64,000 bases of DNA from a virus: positions 62,001-126,000 of the IMG/VR virus record IMGVR_UViG_3300033273_000833, one strand, 5' to 3'. Made by a program: the position numbers and the translations under genes. Shown here piece after piece: positions 1 through 8,847 of the stretch. Numbering within the stretch: position 1 is the first letter of the stretch; the number at the start of each line of letters is the position of its first letter. Below the pieces are notes generated by a model. That model saw nothing but the letters and a program-made list of their open reading frames with translations. It searched no databases and was not told where the DNA came from.

Positions 1-171
1 TTTCAATCTAATCCTTTGTTAAAATTTAGAACTCGCACAGCAGAATTAAAACACTTAAAAGAAAGGTTTCTTTCTATAATTAATCATAAAGACTTTAGTT
101 ATTCAGATGACTTTTTTGAATACGATAACATGAATAAAATGCCTTTTAAAGAACTATTACTGTATGGATAA
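1..171 (+). CDS. 3' end of an unrecognised gene (partial)
   Basis: An open frame runs from the first base to a TAA at 169-171, giving the last 56 residues of a protein whose start lies outside the window. The visible part is hydrophilic and ends in FKELLLYG. No family is recognised. The 39 bases before the next gene hold an AT-rich promoter-like segment. Confidence 0.6.
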   Translation, partial: FQSNPLLKFRTRTAELKHLKERFLSIINHKDFSYSDDFFEYDNMNKMPFKELLLYG

Positions 172-177
172 TTTGTA

Positions 178-205
178 TTGAATATTTTTATATTATATAT
201 ATAAT
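178..205 (+). promoter_or_regulatory. Possible promoter for the 211 gene
   Basis: A TATAAT (200-205) lies 5 bases before the ATG at 211, with a weak TTGAAT (178-183) 16 bases upstream. It resembles the leaderless promoters found elsewhere in the window, but the -35 match and spacing are poorer. Confidence 0.4.
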
Positions 206-210
206 AATTC

Positions 211-780
211 ATGAGTATAGCTCTTTATAAACCAAATAGTAAAAATACTGGAACTGCAGTTAACCTCAGGGTAGGTTCAGGCAAATACAACATACCCGCT
301 CTTTATATTGGAGCTATTCAGCAGTACAGTTGGGATGAATCAAGGAAGCTTGGATCCTTCAGTGAAAATGCAAAAAACCCAGATAAAACAATTAACATTA
401 AATTAAATGAGTTTGAATGCGGTGAGATTTTAAACTCCATTAGAGACAGGGTAGAGTACTCAACTTTCCATAAATTCGATGACAACCAAACTGTAATTAA
501 GTTTACTCCCTGGGATAAGCAAAGAAAAATTTCTAAATATAATCCTCAAACTAAAACTTTTGATGAAAAATCAGTCACCGTAAGCGCATTTGGTTTAACT
601 ATCACCAGAAATGGAAACCAAAGCTTTAAAATATCAATAGAGCCAGGAGAAGTTAGGGTAATAGAAGAGTTCATTAAAAATTATCTCACTGATTTTTTTA
701 AATCTAAATCAGAAAACTTAGAAAAAAATAAAGAAAACACTTCTACAACAGAAAGCCTATCAGAAGACCCTCCTTTTTGA
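211..780 (+). CDS. Candidate ssDNA-binding protein (SSB-like C-terminal tip)
   Basis: A 189-residue protein with a beta-rich body and a linker of charged and Ser/Thr residues (about 165-185), ending in SEDPPF. That end resembles the acidic DDDIPF tip by which bacterial SSB recruits partner proteins. The central part (FGLTITRNGNQSFKISIEPGE, about 130-150) looks like the repeated-strand pattern of small PC4/Whirly-type ssDNA-binding proteins, but no OB-fold signature is certain. The role is inferred from the tail and the body pattern. It overlaps the next gene at TGATG, so translation is probably coupled. Confidence 0.45.
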   Translation: MSIALYKPNSKNTGTAVNLRVGSGKYNIPALYIGAIQQYSWDESRKLGSFSENAKNPDKTINIKLNEFECGEILNSIRDRVEYSTFHKFDDNQTVIKFTPWDKQRKISKYNPQTKTFDEKSVTVSAFGLTITRNGNQSFKISIEPGEVRVIEEFIKNYLTDFFKSKSENLEKNKENTSTTESLSEDPPF

Positions 781-2690
781 TGAAAAAAGTTTTAATCCAC
801 AGCAATCATTCGAAAGCCTTTACGGGTTTCGGAAAACACACAAAAAACCTTCTTATCTACCTACAAAAAACAGGTAAGTATGAAATTGTGGAGTTTGCTA
901 ACGGAAGAAAGTGGTCAGATCCATCTCTTTTAAAAATGCCCTGGAAGACATATGGCTCAGCTCCAGATAGCCAGGTTGTAACGGAAAGGGCTGCTCGAGA
1001 CCCAAAACTAAAAAGACACCTAGGTTATGGAGGGATAATGATCGATGAGGTCATAGAAAAAGAAAAGCCTGATGTTTACATTGGAATAGAAGACATCTGG
1101 GCATTTAGCGGTTACTGGGAAAAGCCTTGGTGGAATAAAATAAATCATGCAGTATGGACAACTCTAGACAGTTTACCAATTCTGCCTGAAGCAGTAAATG
1201 CAGCGCCCAGGATTAAAAATTATTTCGTGTGGGCATCTTTCGCTGAAAAAGCAATGCATAAACTTGGTCACGATCACGTTAAAATGATTAGAGGATCTTT
1301 AGATACAGATCATTTTTTCAAGCTACCCAATCAATCACGAATTCAACTTAGGTCATCTTTTAATATTAAAGAGCAAGACTTTATTATCGGATTTGTTTTT
1401 AGAAACCAATTAAGAAAAAGCGTCCCAAATCTGCTCGATGGCTTTAAAATATTTAGAGAAAAAAATCCAACTTCTAACGCAAAATTACTTTTGCATACTA
1501 ATTGGTCGGAGGGTTGGGATATTCCAAGGTTATTAAAAGAAAAAGAAATTGACTCATCACTCATTCTCACCACATACTATTGCCCGAAATGTAAAAATTA
1601 TGAAGTCAAACCTTTTGTTGGTCAACAGCAAAATTGTAAATTCTGTGGCTCAGAAAAAACTCAAAACACTACAGGAGTTAACAGCGGGGTATCAGAAGAT
1701 CAGCTAAACGAAGTATATAATTTAATGGACGTCTATTGCCATCCTTTTACATCAGGAGGCCAAGAAATACCAATACAAGAAGCCAAACTAACAGAGCTAG
1801 TGACTCTAGTAACTAATTATAGCTGCGGAGAAGATTGTTGCACAGATGAAAGCGGAGGCTTACCGCTCAACTGGAAAGAATACAGAGAACCTGGCACACA
1901 ATTTATTAAAGCTACCACAGATCCATTTAGCATATATAAACAATTAAATAAAGTTTTTAATATGAACAAAAAAGACTTAGAAAAAAGGGGTCAACTCGCA
2001 AGAGATTTTGTTCTAAAAAATTATTCTATAGAAGTTATAGGTAGTCAAGTCGAAGAATTTATTGATTCTTGTGAGGTTGTAAATTATGATTTTGATATCA
2101 AGCCTCACTCAAAAAGGAGGAACAATACTTATCCTTTTCAAAATATTGAAGATGGCCTAGAGTGGGTTAAAGATTTATATAAAAATGTTCTTATTAGAGA
2201 TGTAGAGGATAACGATGAAGGCGTTAAGCATTGGATGCAAAAATTAAAAGAAGGGGCTACCAGAGAAGGTATTTATAATTATTTTATTTCGGTTGCCAAC
2301 AAAGAAAACCAAGAGATTGTAGACTCTCTAGACACTATCTTAAGTGAAGATAAAGAAAAGAAAATAGCTATTGTAATTAATGAAAATGCCACTGAAACAT
2401 TCCTATGTACATCTTTATTGCCGTCAATCAAAAGATTATATCCTGAGCATAATATTTATTTCTTCGCACCAAAACATAATCTAGATATTTTAAAAGGGAA
2501 TGAGTATATATATAAATCACTCCCTGTTTCAGAAGATATTTTTGACTGCATATCTATGGAAAAAGAAAAAGGGGACAATAAATTTTTTGACATCATCTAC
2601 TACCCTTCTGACGCCTCTTCTGGAGCCTTTAGATACTGCCACCAAGGTAGAGACAAAATAGAATACGAAACAAAATATGCACATACTTGA
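780..2690 (+). CDS. Multidomain glycosyltransferase: GT4-like + DUF4214-like + N-half of GT9-like domain
   Basis: The N-terminal ~430 residues look like a GT-B glycosyltransferase of the GT4 kind: a glycine-rich start (FTGFGKHTKNL), then a C-terminal half with SGGQEIPIQEAKL in place of the usual nucleotide-sugar EX7E region. A CPKC...CKFC pair near residues 266-290 suggests a small zinc ribbon inserted in the fold. Residues ~455-520 (DLYKNVLIRD, then GATREGIYNYF) resemble DUF4214. The last ~90 residues start with a Rossmann strand (KKIAIVIN) and match the first half of a GT9/heptosyltransferase domain, whose second half is encoded by the next frame. The start is taken at ATG 780, overlapping the preceding TGA. 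A TTG three bases earlier is in frame but less likely. Confidence 0.75.
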   Translation: MKKVLIHSNHSKAFTGFGKHTKNLLIYLQKTGKYEIVEFANGRKWSDPSLLKMPWKTYGSAPDSQVVTERAARDPKLKRHLGYGGIMIDEVIEKEKPDVYIGIEDIWAFSGYWEKPWWNKINHAVWTTLDSLPILPEAVNAAPRIKNYFVWASFAEKAMHKLGHDHVKMIRGSLDTDHFFKLPNQSRIQLRSSFNIKEQDFIIGFVFRNQLRKSVPNLLDGFKIFREKNPTSNAKLLLHTNWSEGWDIPRLLKEKEIDSSLILTTYYCPKCKNYEVKPFVGQQQNCKFCGSEKTQNTTGVNSGVSEDQLNEVYNLMDVYCHPFTSGGQEIPIQEAKLTELVTLVTNYSCGEDCCTDESGGLPLNWKEYREPGTQFIKATTDPFSIYKQLNKVFNMNKKDLEKRGQLARDFVLKNYSIEVIGSQVEEFIDSCEVVNYDFDIKPHSKRRNNTYPFQNIEDGLEWVKDLYKNVLIRDVEDNDEGVKHWMQKLKEGATREGIYNYFISVANKENQEIVDSLDTILSEDKEKKIAIVINENATETFLCTSLLPSIKRLYPEHNIYFFAPKHNLDILKGNEYIYKSLPVSEDIFDCISMEKEKGDNKFFDIIYYPSDASSGAFRYCHQGRDKIEYETKYAHT

Positions 2691-3840
2691 ACATTTTTCT
2701 TTAAATTGCGGAATTAAATCATCAAAAGCCTTCATTCAAGAAGACTATATCCCCGTTCCTTTTGATCAATTTATATGCATCAATAATGACTCATCCATAG
2801 ATTCGTTTACATACTCATATTGGTCAGATGTTTTTGACATAATCAAACCTTATCTAGAAAAGTCAAATATTAAAATCTTACAGATTGGTGGACCGAAAGA
2901 TCAACTTCTGCCAAGCTGCGAAGATTACAGGCATATCCAAACTCGACACCAAGGAGCCTACATAATCAATAAAGCACAACTCTTTATTGGTTCAGATATT
3001 TTTTACTCAAACATCGCCTCCCATTTTGGAACCCCAGGCGTTCTCCTATACGGGCCGATACCACCATCTTGCACCAAACCATATTGGAATGAAGATAATT
3101 TTGAAATTTTATGCGAAAACGATAAGTTCTCCTACTCATCTAAAGAACTTCATAAGACAATTGATAAAATAAAACCTGAATCAATAGCAAATGCTATTCT
3201 TAAAAAATTAAAAATACCTTTTGAAAGCGATCAAAAGACAGAGTTTATAGGTCAGCTTTATGACAATAAAATATTCGAAGTCATTCCTAATTTTTCTCCC
3301 AATCCAGATTTCTTAAAAGGCTCATTTGTGACAATGAGAGCTGACTATCAAGAATCTGATGAATTCATAGGTGAGTGGTCGATTGGTCGAAAAATAAATC
3401 TCATAACTAATCGAAAAATTAATCTTGGATTAATACAAGCTATAAAAAACTCTCTACAAGTTATACATTTTGAAGTTTCTAATGACTGCAGTGAAGATGT
3501 TGTAAAAGAAAATATACAGTACTTTAAAGCAATTAAAAAACTTGGTTTAAATATCAGTCTTTTTAGAAAAGATGAAGACAATATTGCTGATCTTCGCTTA
3601 ACTTATTTTGATTGGAATGTAGAAGTTTTATCCCAGAATAAGCCTTCAGAAAATATAACTAAAAATAAAGATTTGTATTTTTATTCTGGCAAGCTGGTCT
3701 TTTCTGATGGCAAAAAATATCCCTCAATAGAGCATGCTATAAACGATCTTGACAGCGACACAGGAATAAATCGGATTGTAGATACAGATTTATTTTGGTT
3801 AGAATCAGATCATTATAGAATAATATCAAAAAAGAGTTGA
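2677..3840 (+). CDS. C-half of a GT9-like glycosyltransferase plus unknown C-terminal region
   Basis: This frame overlaps the preceding gene by 14 bases in the +1 frame. Residues ~60-130 carry the second Rossmann half of GT9/heptosyltransferases (ILQIGGPKDQ, then INKAQLFIGSDIFYSNIASH and FGTPGVLLYGP). The matching first half is the C-terminus of the upstream gene. The remaining ~230 residues are unrecognised. Either the two frames are separate subunits joined by translational coupling, or they are one protein split by a real, programmed or sequencing frameshift. Confidence 0.7.
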   Translation: MHILEHFSLNCGIKSSKAFIQEDYIPVPFDQFICINNDSSIDSFTYSYWSDVFDIIKPYLEKSNIKILQIGGPKDQLLPSCEDYRHIQTRHQGAYIINKAQLFIGSDIFYSNIASHFGTPGVLLYGPIPPSCTKPYWNEDNFEILCENDKFSYSSKELHKTIDKIKPESIANAILKKLKIPFESDQKTEFIGQLYDNKIFEVIPNFSPNPDFLKGSFVTMRADYQESDEFIGEWSIGRKINLITNRKINLGLIQAIKNSLQVIHFEVSNDCSEDVVKENIQYFKAIKKLGLNISLFRKDEDNIADLRLTYFDWNVEVLSQNKPSENITKNKDLYFYSGKLVFSDGKKYPSIEHAINDLDSDTGINRIVDTDLFWLESDHYRIISKKS

Positions 3841-3865
3841 CTTAGGTTGTTTTATATGCTATCAT
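3837..3865 (+). promoter_or_regulatory. Sigma70-type promoter, leaderless arrangement
   Basis: TTGACT (3837-3842), 17-base spacer, TATCAT (3860-3865), then 8 bases to ATG 3874. Transcription would start at or within a base or two of the start codon. The -35 overlaps the stop codon of the preceding gene. Confidence 0.75.
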
Positions 3866-3873
3866 TATAAACA

Positions 3874-4662
3874 ATGAAAAAATCAACTAAGCAAACAAAA
3901 ATAGACAACAGCCCTGGACCAAACCTTTATAGTAGAGACGAAAACGGACTACTAAAAAACCATCAGTATGAGTTCAATGAAGATGGATCAATTAACTGGA
4001 GGGCAATGATTAAAGATGAGCACCTATTCCCAAATCGATCTTGGTTTCAAACAAGAGGCAAAGATTACCCCAAGACCATCGAAGGCTTGGCGGACCATCA
4101 GTTATTAATTAAATTAAGCGGAATTAAAGAGCTGGCTAAACTACGAGGATTTTCTTCGGTTCATTATAAGACAGTCAAATGCGAAGAAAACCATGTGGCT
4201 GTTTCTTGTTCTATTACCTTTTTAGCTAACTACGAAACAAATAACGAACCCATCGTTTTTGAAGATATGGCCAATGCCACACTTAATAACACAAGCAGTT
4301 TTGCCACAAAGTTTCTTGAAACGATTGCATGCAACAGAGCCTTCGTCAGATGCGTTAGAAATTTTCTAAATGTTCATATTGTTGGAGATGACGAAATTGA
4401 TAAGTCCAATAACACCCAACAAAGTTTAACGCAAAGAGAATCAGAAGTTCAATCTAATTCTGACATCTCTCCCTCAGGAATATTAGCGAGCTTAGCTAAA
4501 GATAAATTCGGCATTAATAGCTACTCAGAATTTAAAAATAAACTGAGAGAGTTGTGGCAGAATGATTTATACAAGAACCCTGATACTAAAAATTGGTCAG
4601 ACTTCGCAGATATACCCCCGAAAGAAGCCAGAGCTTTACTTAAAGCACTTCATTCTTCTTAA
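3874..4662 (+). CDS. Conserved phage-type protein; possible recombination (ssDNA-annealing) protein
   Basis: A 262-residue soluble protein driven by its own promoter. Residues ~60-170 form a compact domain ending in SSFATKFLETIACNRAF and VRNFLNVHIVGDDE. The pattern of a helical segment rich in Arg and Ala followed by VRNFLN is reminiscent of the ERF/Rad52-type annealing proteins (ALRNALG). The similarity is weak and no family is assigned. A polar linker (~175-200) leads to a small C-terminal helical domain (SYSEFKNKLRELWQ to ARALLKALHSS). The promoter class suggests early expression. Confidence 0.4.
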   Translation: MKKSTKQTKIDNSPGPNLYSRDENGLLKNHQYEFNEDGSINWRAMIKDEHLFPNRSWFQTRGKDYPKTIEGLADHQLLIKLSGIKELAKLRGFSSVHYKTVKCEENHVAVSCSITFLANYETNNEPIVFEDMANATLNNTSSFATKFLETIACNRAFVRCVRNFLNVHIVGDDEIDKSNNTQQSLTQRESEVQSNSDISPSGILASLAKDKFGINSYSEFKNKLRELWQNDLYKNPDTKNWSDFADIPPKEARALLKALHSS

Positions 4663-4698
4663 TTAAGTGTAATTTATAGAGTTCTTTGATAAATTTAT

Positions 4699-5062
4699 GG
4701 GCGTGTACTGGATTCGATTTAAATTGGATTAGTATACTGCAAGTAGGAGTTGCATCTGGCTCCTCAAAAAGGTGCAAACAATTACATGGCAACAAAAACC
4801 GTGTTAAAGCTTTCGGCCTTAAAGCTAAAAAGCTTGCCCTAGCAGCTTAGTTCTGCTACCTCGTAACCTTTGACGCAGATAAAAGGATTACGGGGCCATT
4901 AATCTGCAAAACAGAAAAAGTTTTCTTGCTTCACAAACTGCAAATAATTGAAACAAGAAGTTGGATGTTAATATCATAACTGTAAAAAAAATTAACTAAA
5001 CTTGTAGGCGTATATCTACAGAAAATTTAAAGACGCGGGTTCGACTCCCGCCACGTCCACCA
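4699..5062 (+). ncRNA. ssrA: tmRNA (one-piece), with encoded proteolysis tag
   Basis: The 5' GGGCGTG (4699-4705) pairs with CACGTCC (5052-5058), followed by A and an encoded CCA (5060-5062). The T arm with GGTTCGACTCCC sits just before. A tag frame runs from GGC 4788 to TAG 4848 and reads GNKNRVKAFGLKAKKLALAA. Its stop codon lies in the loop of a TAGCAG/CTGCTA hairpin (4840-4858), as in helix 5 of known tmRNAs, and the tag ends in the LALAA degradation signal. The resume point falls at nucleotide 90 of the RNA, as in E. coli. At 364 nt the length is normal. tmRNA rescues stalled ribosomes. The resume codon was chosen by position and frame. Confidence 0.93.
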
Positions 5063-5099
5063 AATTTATTCGCCAATCCACACTTAAACCAATTTATAT

Positions 5100-5687
5100 A
5101 TGCTTGTCAAAAAAATATTCTTAATCACCTTTCCAAATTCGTCTCGATCAAAATATTATACAGAATCAAATTCTCATTCCAAAAAGCATTTGACTTTTTT
5201 TAATGCCATTGATACCAGAGAAGACCCTCTAGGCTTTTGCTCAAAATATGGCATCAAGATCAACATAATGGAAAAATGGAAAAAATATTTTTTGTCAAAT
5301 AGTGGTTCATTTGGCTGCACAATTTCGCATGTAGAGCTTTGGAAAAAAATATCATCAATGAAAAAAGGAGATTTTGTCTGCGTTTGTGAAGACGACATAT
5401 CAGTAGATTCTCTAGAAAAATTAATTAACACAGACCTCAGGAGTATAGACTCAGATATAACTTCGGGTAAAATAATCAACATAGCAGGGTGGGCATTTGA
5501 TCTTTGTTCTGCGGGTTATTTGATTGATTCTGCTGGGGCTAAATATTTATTAAAAGAATTTAACCAAACCATTATAGCCCCTCAGGACAAATTTATGTTT
5601 CAAGTTTGCTTCAAAAAAAATCCAGAACTATTTAAATGGAATCCTGTTTTAAAATTTGCAGAACATTTTAAGAATACAACCTTGTAA
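5100..5687 (+). CDS. Glycosyltransferase family 25-like protein
   Basis: The 195-residue product starts with a short strand (VKKIFLITF) and carries GCTISHVELWKK (about 77-88) and CVCEDDI (about 97-103). These are the two hallmark segments of GT25 (LPS galactosyltransferase family), in which the acidic EDD cluster binds metal and sugar nucleotide. It is short for the family (usually 230-280) and could be a minimal catalytic domain. It follows the tmRNA by 37 bases. Confidence 0.75.
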   Translation: MLVKKIFLITFPNSSRSKYYTESNSHSKKHLTFFNAIDTREDPLGFCSKYGIKINIMEKWKKYFLSNSGSFGCTISHVELWKKISSMKKGDFVCVCEDDISVDSLEKLINTDLRSIDSDITSGKIINIAGWAFDLCSAGYLIDSAGAKYLLKEFNQTIIAPQDKFMFQVCFKKNPELFKWNPVLKFAEHFKNTTL

Positions 5688-5699
5688 ATATTTTTATTT

Positions 5700-6137
5700 A
5701 TGACTGATATTAACCCATATTACATTGCTTACATGCAAGGTGGTGATTACATTATAAATGCAAAAATAGATGATCTTCCTGTACATGTAGAAAATAATAT
5801 ACAACAACCAGGCCAATATTTTATTAAAATTTGGATACAATATAAAAGTACAGAATGGGAAGTAGACTATAATAAGGGATGGGTAGGATGCTTAAACAGC
5901 GACGAATCACACCTAATCAATAAAACTTTTAAAAACGGCGACAACGGCCCAATTAAAATTGCAAAAATTGAACTTGATGATGTTATATTCATAGTTGATT
6001 TTCCTGACCGAGGTTTCAACTTAAAATTTAAAGAAAACTTTTTTAAAAATAATCCAAATATCAGTAAATATTTAGGCGGAATTATATCTAAAGATCAGTT
6101 ACGATATTTAGATGATTATAAACAAATTTTAATTTAA
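5700..6137 (+). CDS. Protein of unknown function
   Basis: A 145-residue acidic protein following the GT25-like gene by 12 bases. No signal peptide, membrane segment or recognised motif is seen. It contains a Trp-rich stretch (IWIQYKSTEWEVDY) and probably folds as mostly beta. It is the last rightward gene before a long leftward glycan block. Confidence 0.6.
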   Translation: MTDINPYYIAYMQGGDYIINAKIDDLPVHVENNIQQPGQYFIKIWIQYKSTEWEVDYNKGWVGCLNSDESHLINKTFKNGDNGPIKIAKIELDDVIFIVDFPDRGFNLKFKENFFKNNPNISKYLGGIISKDQLRYLDDYKQILI

Positions 6138-6141
6138 TTAT

Positions 6142-6216
6142 TTATAAAAATATACTTAGTGCTCCAGCTAATAAAATTAAAAATATTATTTGACTAATTT
6201 CAACGTTGTGTATCAT
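6142..6216 (-). CDS. Possible 24-residue membrane peptide
   Basis: An ATG on the lower strand at 6216 opens MIHNVEISQIIFLILLAGAL and ends at TAA 6142. It would be a single transmembrane helix. It lies downstream of the STELLO-like gene in the same direction, and the window holds several other tiny membrane peptides. A 15-codon frame (6213-6260) overlaps it through ATGA. It may be chance. Confidence 0.2.
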   Translation of the reverse strand: MIHNVEISQIIFLILLAGALSIFL

Positions 6217-6269
6217 GCTTGTTTTGTTTGTGCGTGGAAGTTGTTTTTGAAGAATTCCATAATGACTTA

Positions 6270-8075
6270 TTAGAAATACTTTAACCATGTTTCACAAATT
6301 TTTAAATCTAGCTCTGTGATGATTTGTTTGTTAAATAGTTTTTGGTAAATGTTTCGCATTAGTTCTTTGTTGAAGTTTTTATCTATTGACTTTTGTCGAG
6401 GTAAAACATCTTCGCCCAACACATCTACAATAGTTTCGTTAGCCAAATACATGGGAACTTCCGACTCGAAGTCTTGCATCAAATCGTGTTCATTCCTTAG
6501 CTGTGTTACATTAGGTGAGGTGTAAGCCATGTTTTTATTGTTGTACTTCAAGAGGGTATTTGCTACGATTCCTTTTAATATATCACAATAACGAAAAGTT
6601 ACAGAACAAGGTATAAGTAAACCTAGAAAGAGGTTTGGATCTAACCAAAAAGTATTTTGAGTATTAAACGGACAGGTATTCTCATTGGATATAATTATTT
6701 TTTTGCCTTTTTCCCATACAACTGCATGATTGCAAACTAAACGAAAAATAGCATCAACATCTGGATCGTTTTCAACGAGACCATTAATTATGGCAACATC
6801 TTCTTTGTTTTTTGAATTGTCAAATTTAAAGTCTGGATGCGGGTTTTGTTTTATATTGGATAACGGGTAACCTCTTGGCCAAATCCAACTGTTATTGGTG
6901 AAGTATTTAAAAATATTGATCCACGAACTATTATTTTCTTTGATAGTTTGTACATTTTTATCGAGTTCAAGAACTGAGTCAAAGTTGTCGTGCGGTATGT
7001 TGTCATCATCAGTCTCGTATATAACCTCGTAACCTTTTTTAATAGCGTAAAGATAACCTAAGTTTTTACGACCATAATGGTTGTAGGGTATCAAATCACA
7101 CAATTCAGGAAACAATTTTTTTTGATTTTCAACATCCAAAAATATACAATCTTCATTTTTATATGTGCCTGGAGTTTTTAGATCACCCACGATGATTACA
7201 TCATATTCTGAATTGCTTATGTGTTTACGAATAGTTTCCGTAGGTTCATTAATGGTGGTTATTATGACGCATTTTTTCTTTTGAAAAATATCATTTAGTA
7301 AATCGAGTAGTTTTGGGTTTTCACCAAATTTAATTGGATGTAAAAATAAATCAAATTTTTTATTAAATCTGTTCTTTATATACGGTGGTTTAGAGGTGAG
7401 ATTTCTGGAACTCCACAGGACAGTTCCACTTATGTTATTATAGTTCTGTCGTTCAGGTTCAATATTCCTAATAATTGTTGGTATTGCTATTTCTAAAAAA
7501 ACACCATAATTTGCGAATAGTTGAAATAAATCAAAAATTTTGCTCGAAAGATATTTTTTTGGTAAATAAAAATAATCAGCAAATTCTTTACAATATTTAT
7601 TAATACCAAAGTCATGATATTCCGCATTTTTTTCTAGTTTAGATATTGCTTTTATGCCGTAAGGGCCGTGCCACCAGCCCCCTTTAAGTGCATCTAGTGC
7701 ATCTAGTGGTTTTATATTAAAACCGTGACCTGTAGCAGAGCAGGCCTCTGTATTGTAAATAATTTTTCCTGTGTCATATAAATTCAATATATTTGTGTTG
7801 ATTATGTTATCATCCATTGTATAGAATAGACCATCGCATTCGTTTATATCGTTCTTGTAATTATCGTACAAATGCTTAAAAATTTTATGAGCAAGGTATC
7901 CACGCTCTATATCAATATAGTTAACATCGTTGTGCAATTTTTCATCGGTATCTTTGGGTGTATCAGAGTATACAATAATTTTTTTAAAATGGCTTTTATA
8001 CAAATCGCAAATTTTTTGCCTGCTGTCTAAGCATTTGCTATAGTTGAATACTAATAGTAATATTGAATTTGTCAT
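6270..8075 (-). CDS. STELLO-type (DUF288-like) glycosyltransferase
   Basis: The 601-residue product has an N-terminal unknown half (~1-270). Its C-terminal half starts with CVIITTINEPT, continues with YDVIIVGDLKTPGTY, and has LIPYNHYGRKNLGYLYAIK and YETDDDNIP. The DDD/N cluster and the NLGYLYAI motif are typical of the STELLO/reversibly-glycosylated-protein-like GT-A fold, where the aspartates bind the metal of the sugar nucleotide. It is the last gene of the leftward glycan block, 16 bases after the preceding gene. Confidence 0.7.
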   Translation of the reverse strand: MTNSILLLVFNYSKCLDSRQKICDLYKSHFKKIIVYSDTPKDTDEKLHNDVNYIDIERGYLAHKIFKHLYDNYKNDINECDGLFYTMDDNIINTNILNLYDTGKIIYNTEACSATGHGFNIKPLDALDALKGGWWHGPYGIKAISKLEKNAEYHDFGINKYCKEFADYFYLPKKYLSSKIFDLFQLFANYGVFLEIAIPTIIRNIEPERQNYNNISGTVLWSSRNLTSKPPYIKNRFNKKFDLFLHPIKFGENPKLLDLLNDIFQKKKCVIITTINEPTETIRKHISNSEYDVIIVGDLKTPGTYKNEDCIFLDVENQKKLFPELCDLIPYNHYGRKNLGYLYAIKKGYEVIYETDDDNIPHDNFDSVLELDKNVQTIKENNSSWINIFKYFTNNSWIWPRGYPLSNIKQNPHPDFKFDNSKNKEDVAIINGLVENDPDVDAIFRLVCNHAVVWEKGKKIIISNENTCPFNTQNTFWLDPNLFLGLLIPCSVTFRYCDILKGIVANTLLKYNNKNMAYTSPNVTQLRNEHDLMQDFESEVPMYLANETIVDVLGEDVLPRQKSIDKNFNKELMRNIYQKLFNKQIITELDLKICETWLKYF

Positions 8076-8091
8076 TTTTTAAATTTCTTCT

Positions 8092-8847
8092 TCATTTAGG
8101 GGAATATTTACGTAAAAAAATGTATTCGGATGATTCTTTTGGTATGTTAGAGAATACTTGCGCCGCTGTCCTAGTTTGATCTATGTTACAATATATAAAT
8201 TGTTCATTGTCTATGTAATCAATACTATTGTATTTTAACGCATTTGCCCAATAATACTCGTCATGCAAAAAGTATTTAACACATTCATTTTTATCATGGG
8301 GAAGATACTTCTTGGCATAATCATCGTTAAAACCAACAAAAATATCGGATTTTAATATTTCAGGTGTTTTTAACTTATAAAAATCTTCTTTTGATATACA
8401 GAAAAACATATTTTGCTTGACCCATTCAACTTCACTAATTTTTGACTTAAATTTAGCAGTCGTTATACTATTGTATTTGCTTGAATTAAATTTAGCTTGT
8501 GATGTTGTTGGGTTTTTTTGTATTTTTATATTAGTATGTTTGTTATTATTTACAAACGATATAGATCGCCTTAGTGGTAGCATATCTCCCGACATTATGT
8601 ATACAACATCACACCCTTTATCAAATAAATCATGAAATAATAAGTTCGTCGCGACAACCAGGCTAGAATGCCCCCATTCGGTTGGTATAGTATTAATACA
8701 ATTTATTGGAAATGGTAATTTATTTTGCACCCTTCCTTTTGCATGCACAGATATTATCGTTTCATGTTTTATAGAATTAAAAAACGCATCAAGATGTGAT
8801 ACATTATGTATTTTATTATATACCATGAAGCCAAAACCAATTTTCAT
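8092..8847 (-). CDS. Core-2/I-branching (GT14)-like glycosyltransferase
   Basis: A 251-residue protein with the order seen in GT14 enzymes: early SVHAKGR, then WGHSSLVVATNLLFHDLF, YIMSGDMLPLR, MFFCISKEDF and a late DEYYWANAL. GT14 enzymes transfer GlcNAc or Xyl. The SGDMLP segment replaces the canonical SGxDxPL. The stop of the upstream gene overlaps its start by 4 bases, so translation is coupled. Confidence 0.7.
   Translation of the reverse strand: MKIGFGFMVYNKIHNVSHLDAFFNSIKHETIISVHAKGRVQNKLPFPINCINTIPTEWGHSSLVVATNLLFHDLFDKGCDVVYIMSGDMLPLRRSISFVNNNKHTNIKIQKNPTTSQAKFNSSKYNSITTAKFKSKISEVEWVKQNMFFCISKEDFYKLKTPEILKSDIFVGFNDDYAKKYLPHDKNECVKYFLHDEYYWANALKYNSIDYIDNEQFIYCNIDQTRTAAQVFSNIPKESSEYIFLRKYSPK

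Noticed and set aside
777-782. TTG at 777 as start of the first glycosyltransferase
   Set aside because: The adjacent ATG 780 overlaps the upstream stop in the usual TGATG fashion and needs no rare start.
2529-2735. Leftward 68-codon frame over the glycosyltransferase junction
   Set aside because: It is a shadow of the two rightward frames, without ribosome site or motif.
4774-4842. Alternative tmRNA tag frame starting ANNYMATK at GCA 4774
   Set aside because: It ends LKSLP, lacks the LAA-type degradation end, and its stop TAG is not in the hairpin loop. The frame from GGC 4788 satisfies all three conditions.
6213-6260. 15-codon leftward frame overlapping the 6142-6216 peptide
   Set aside because: Too short to support without expression data; noted only because of its ATGA overlap.
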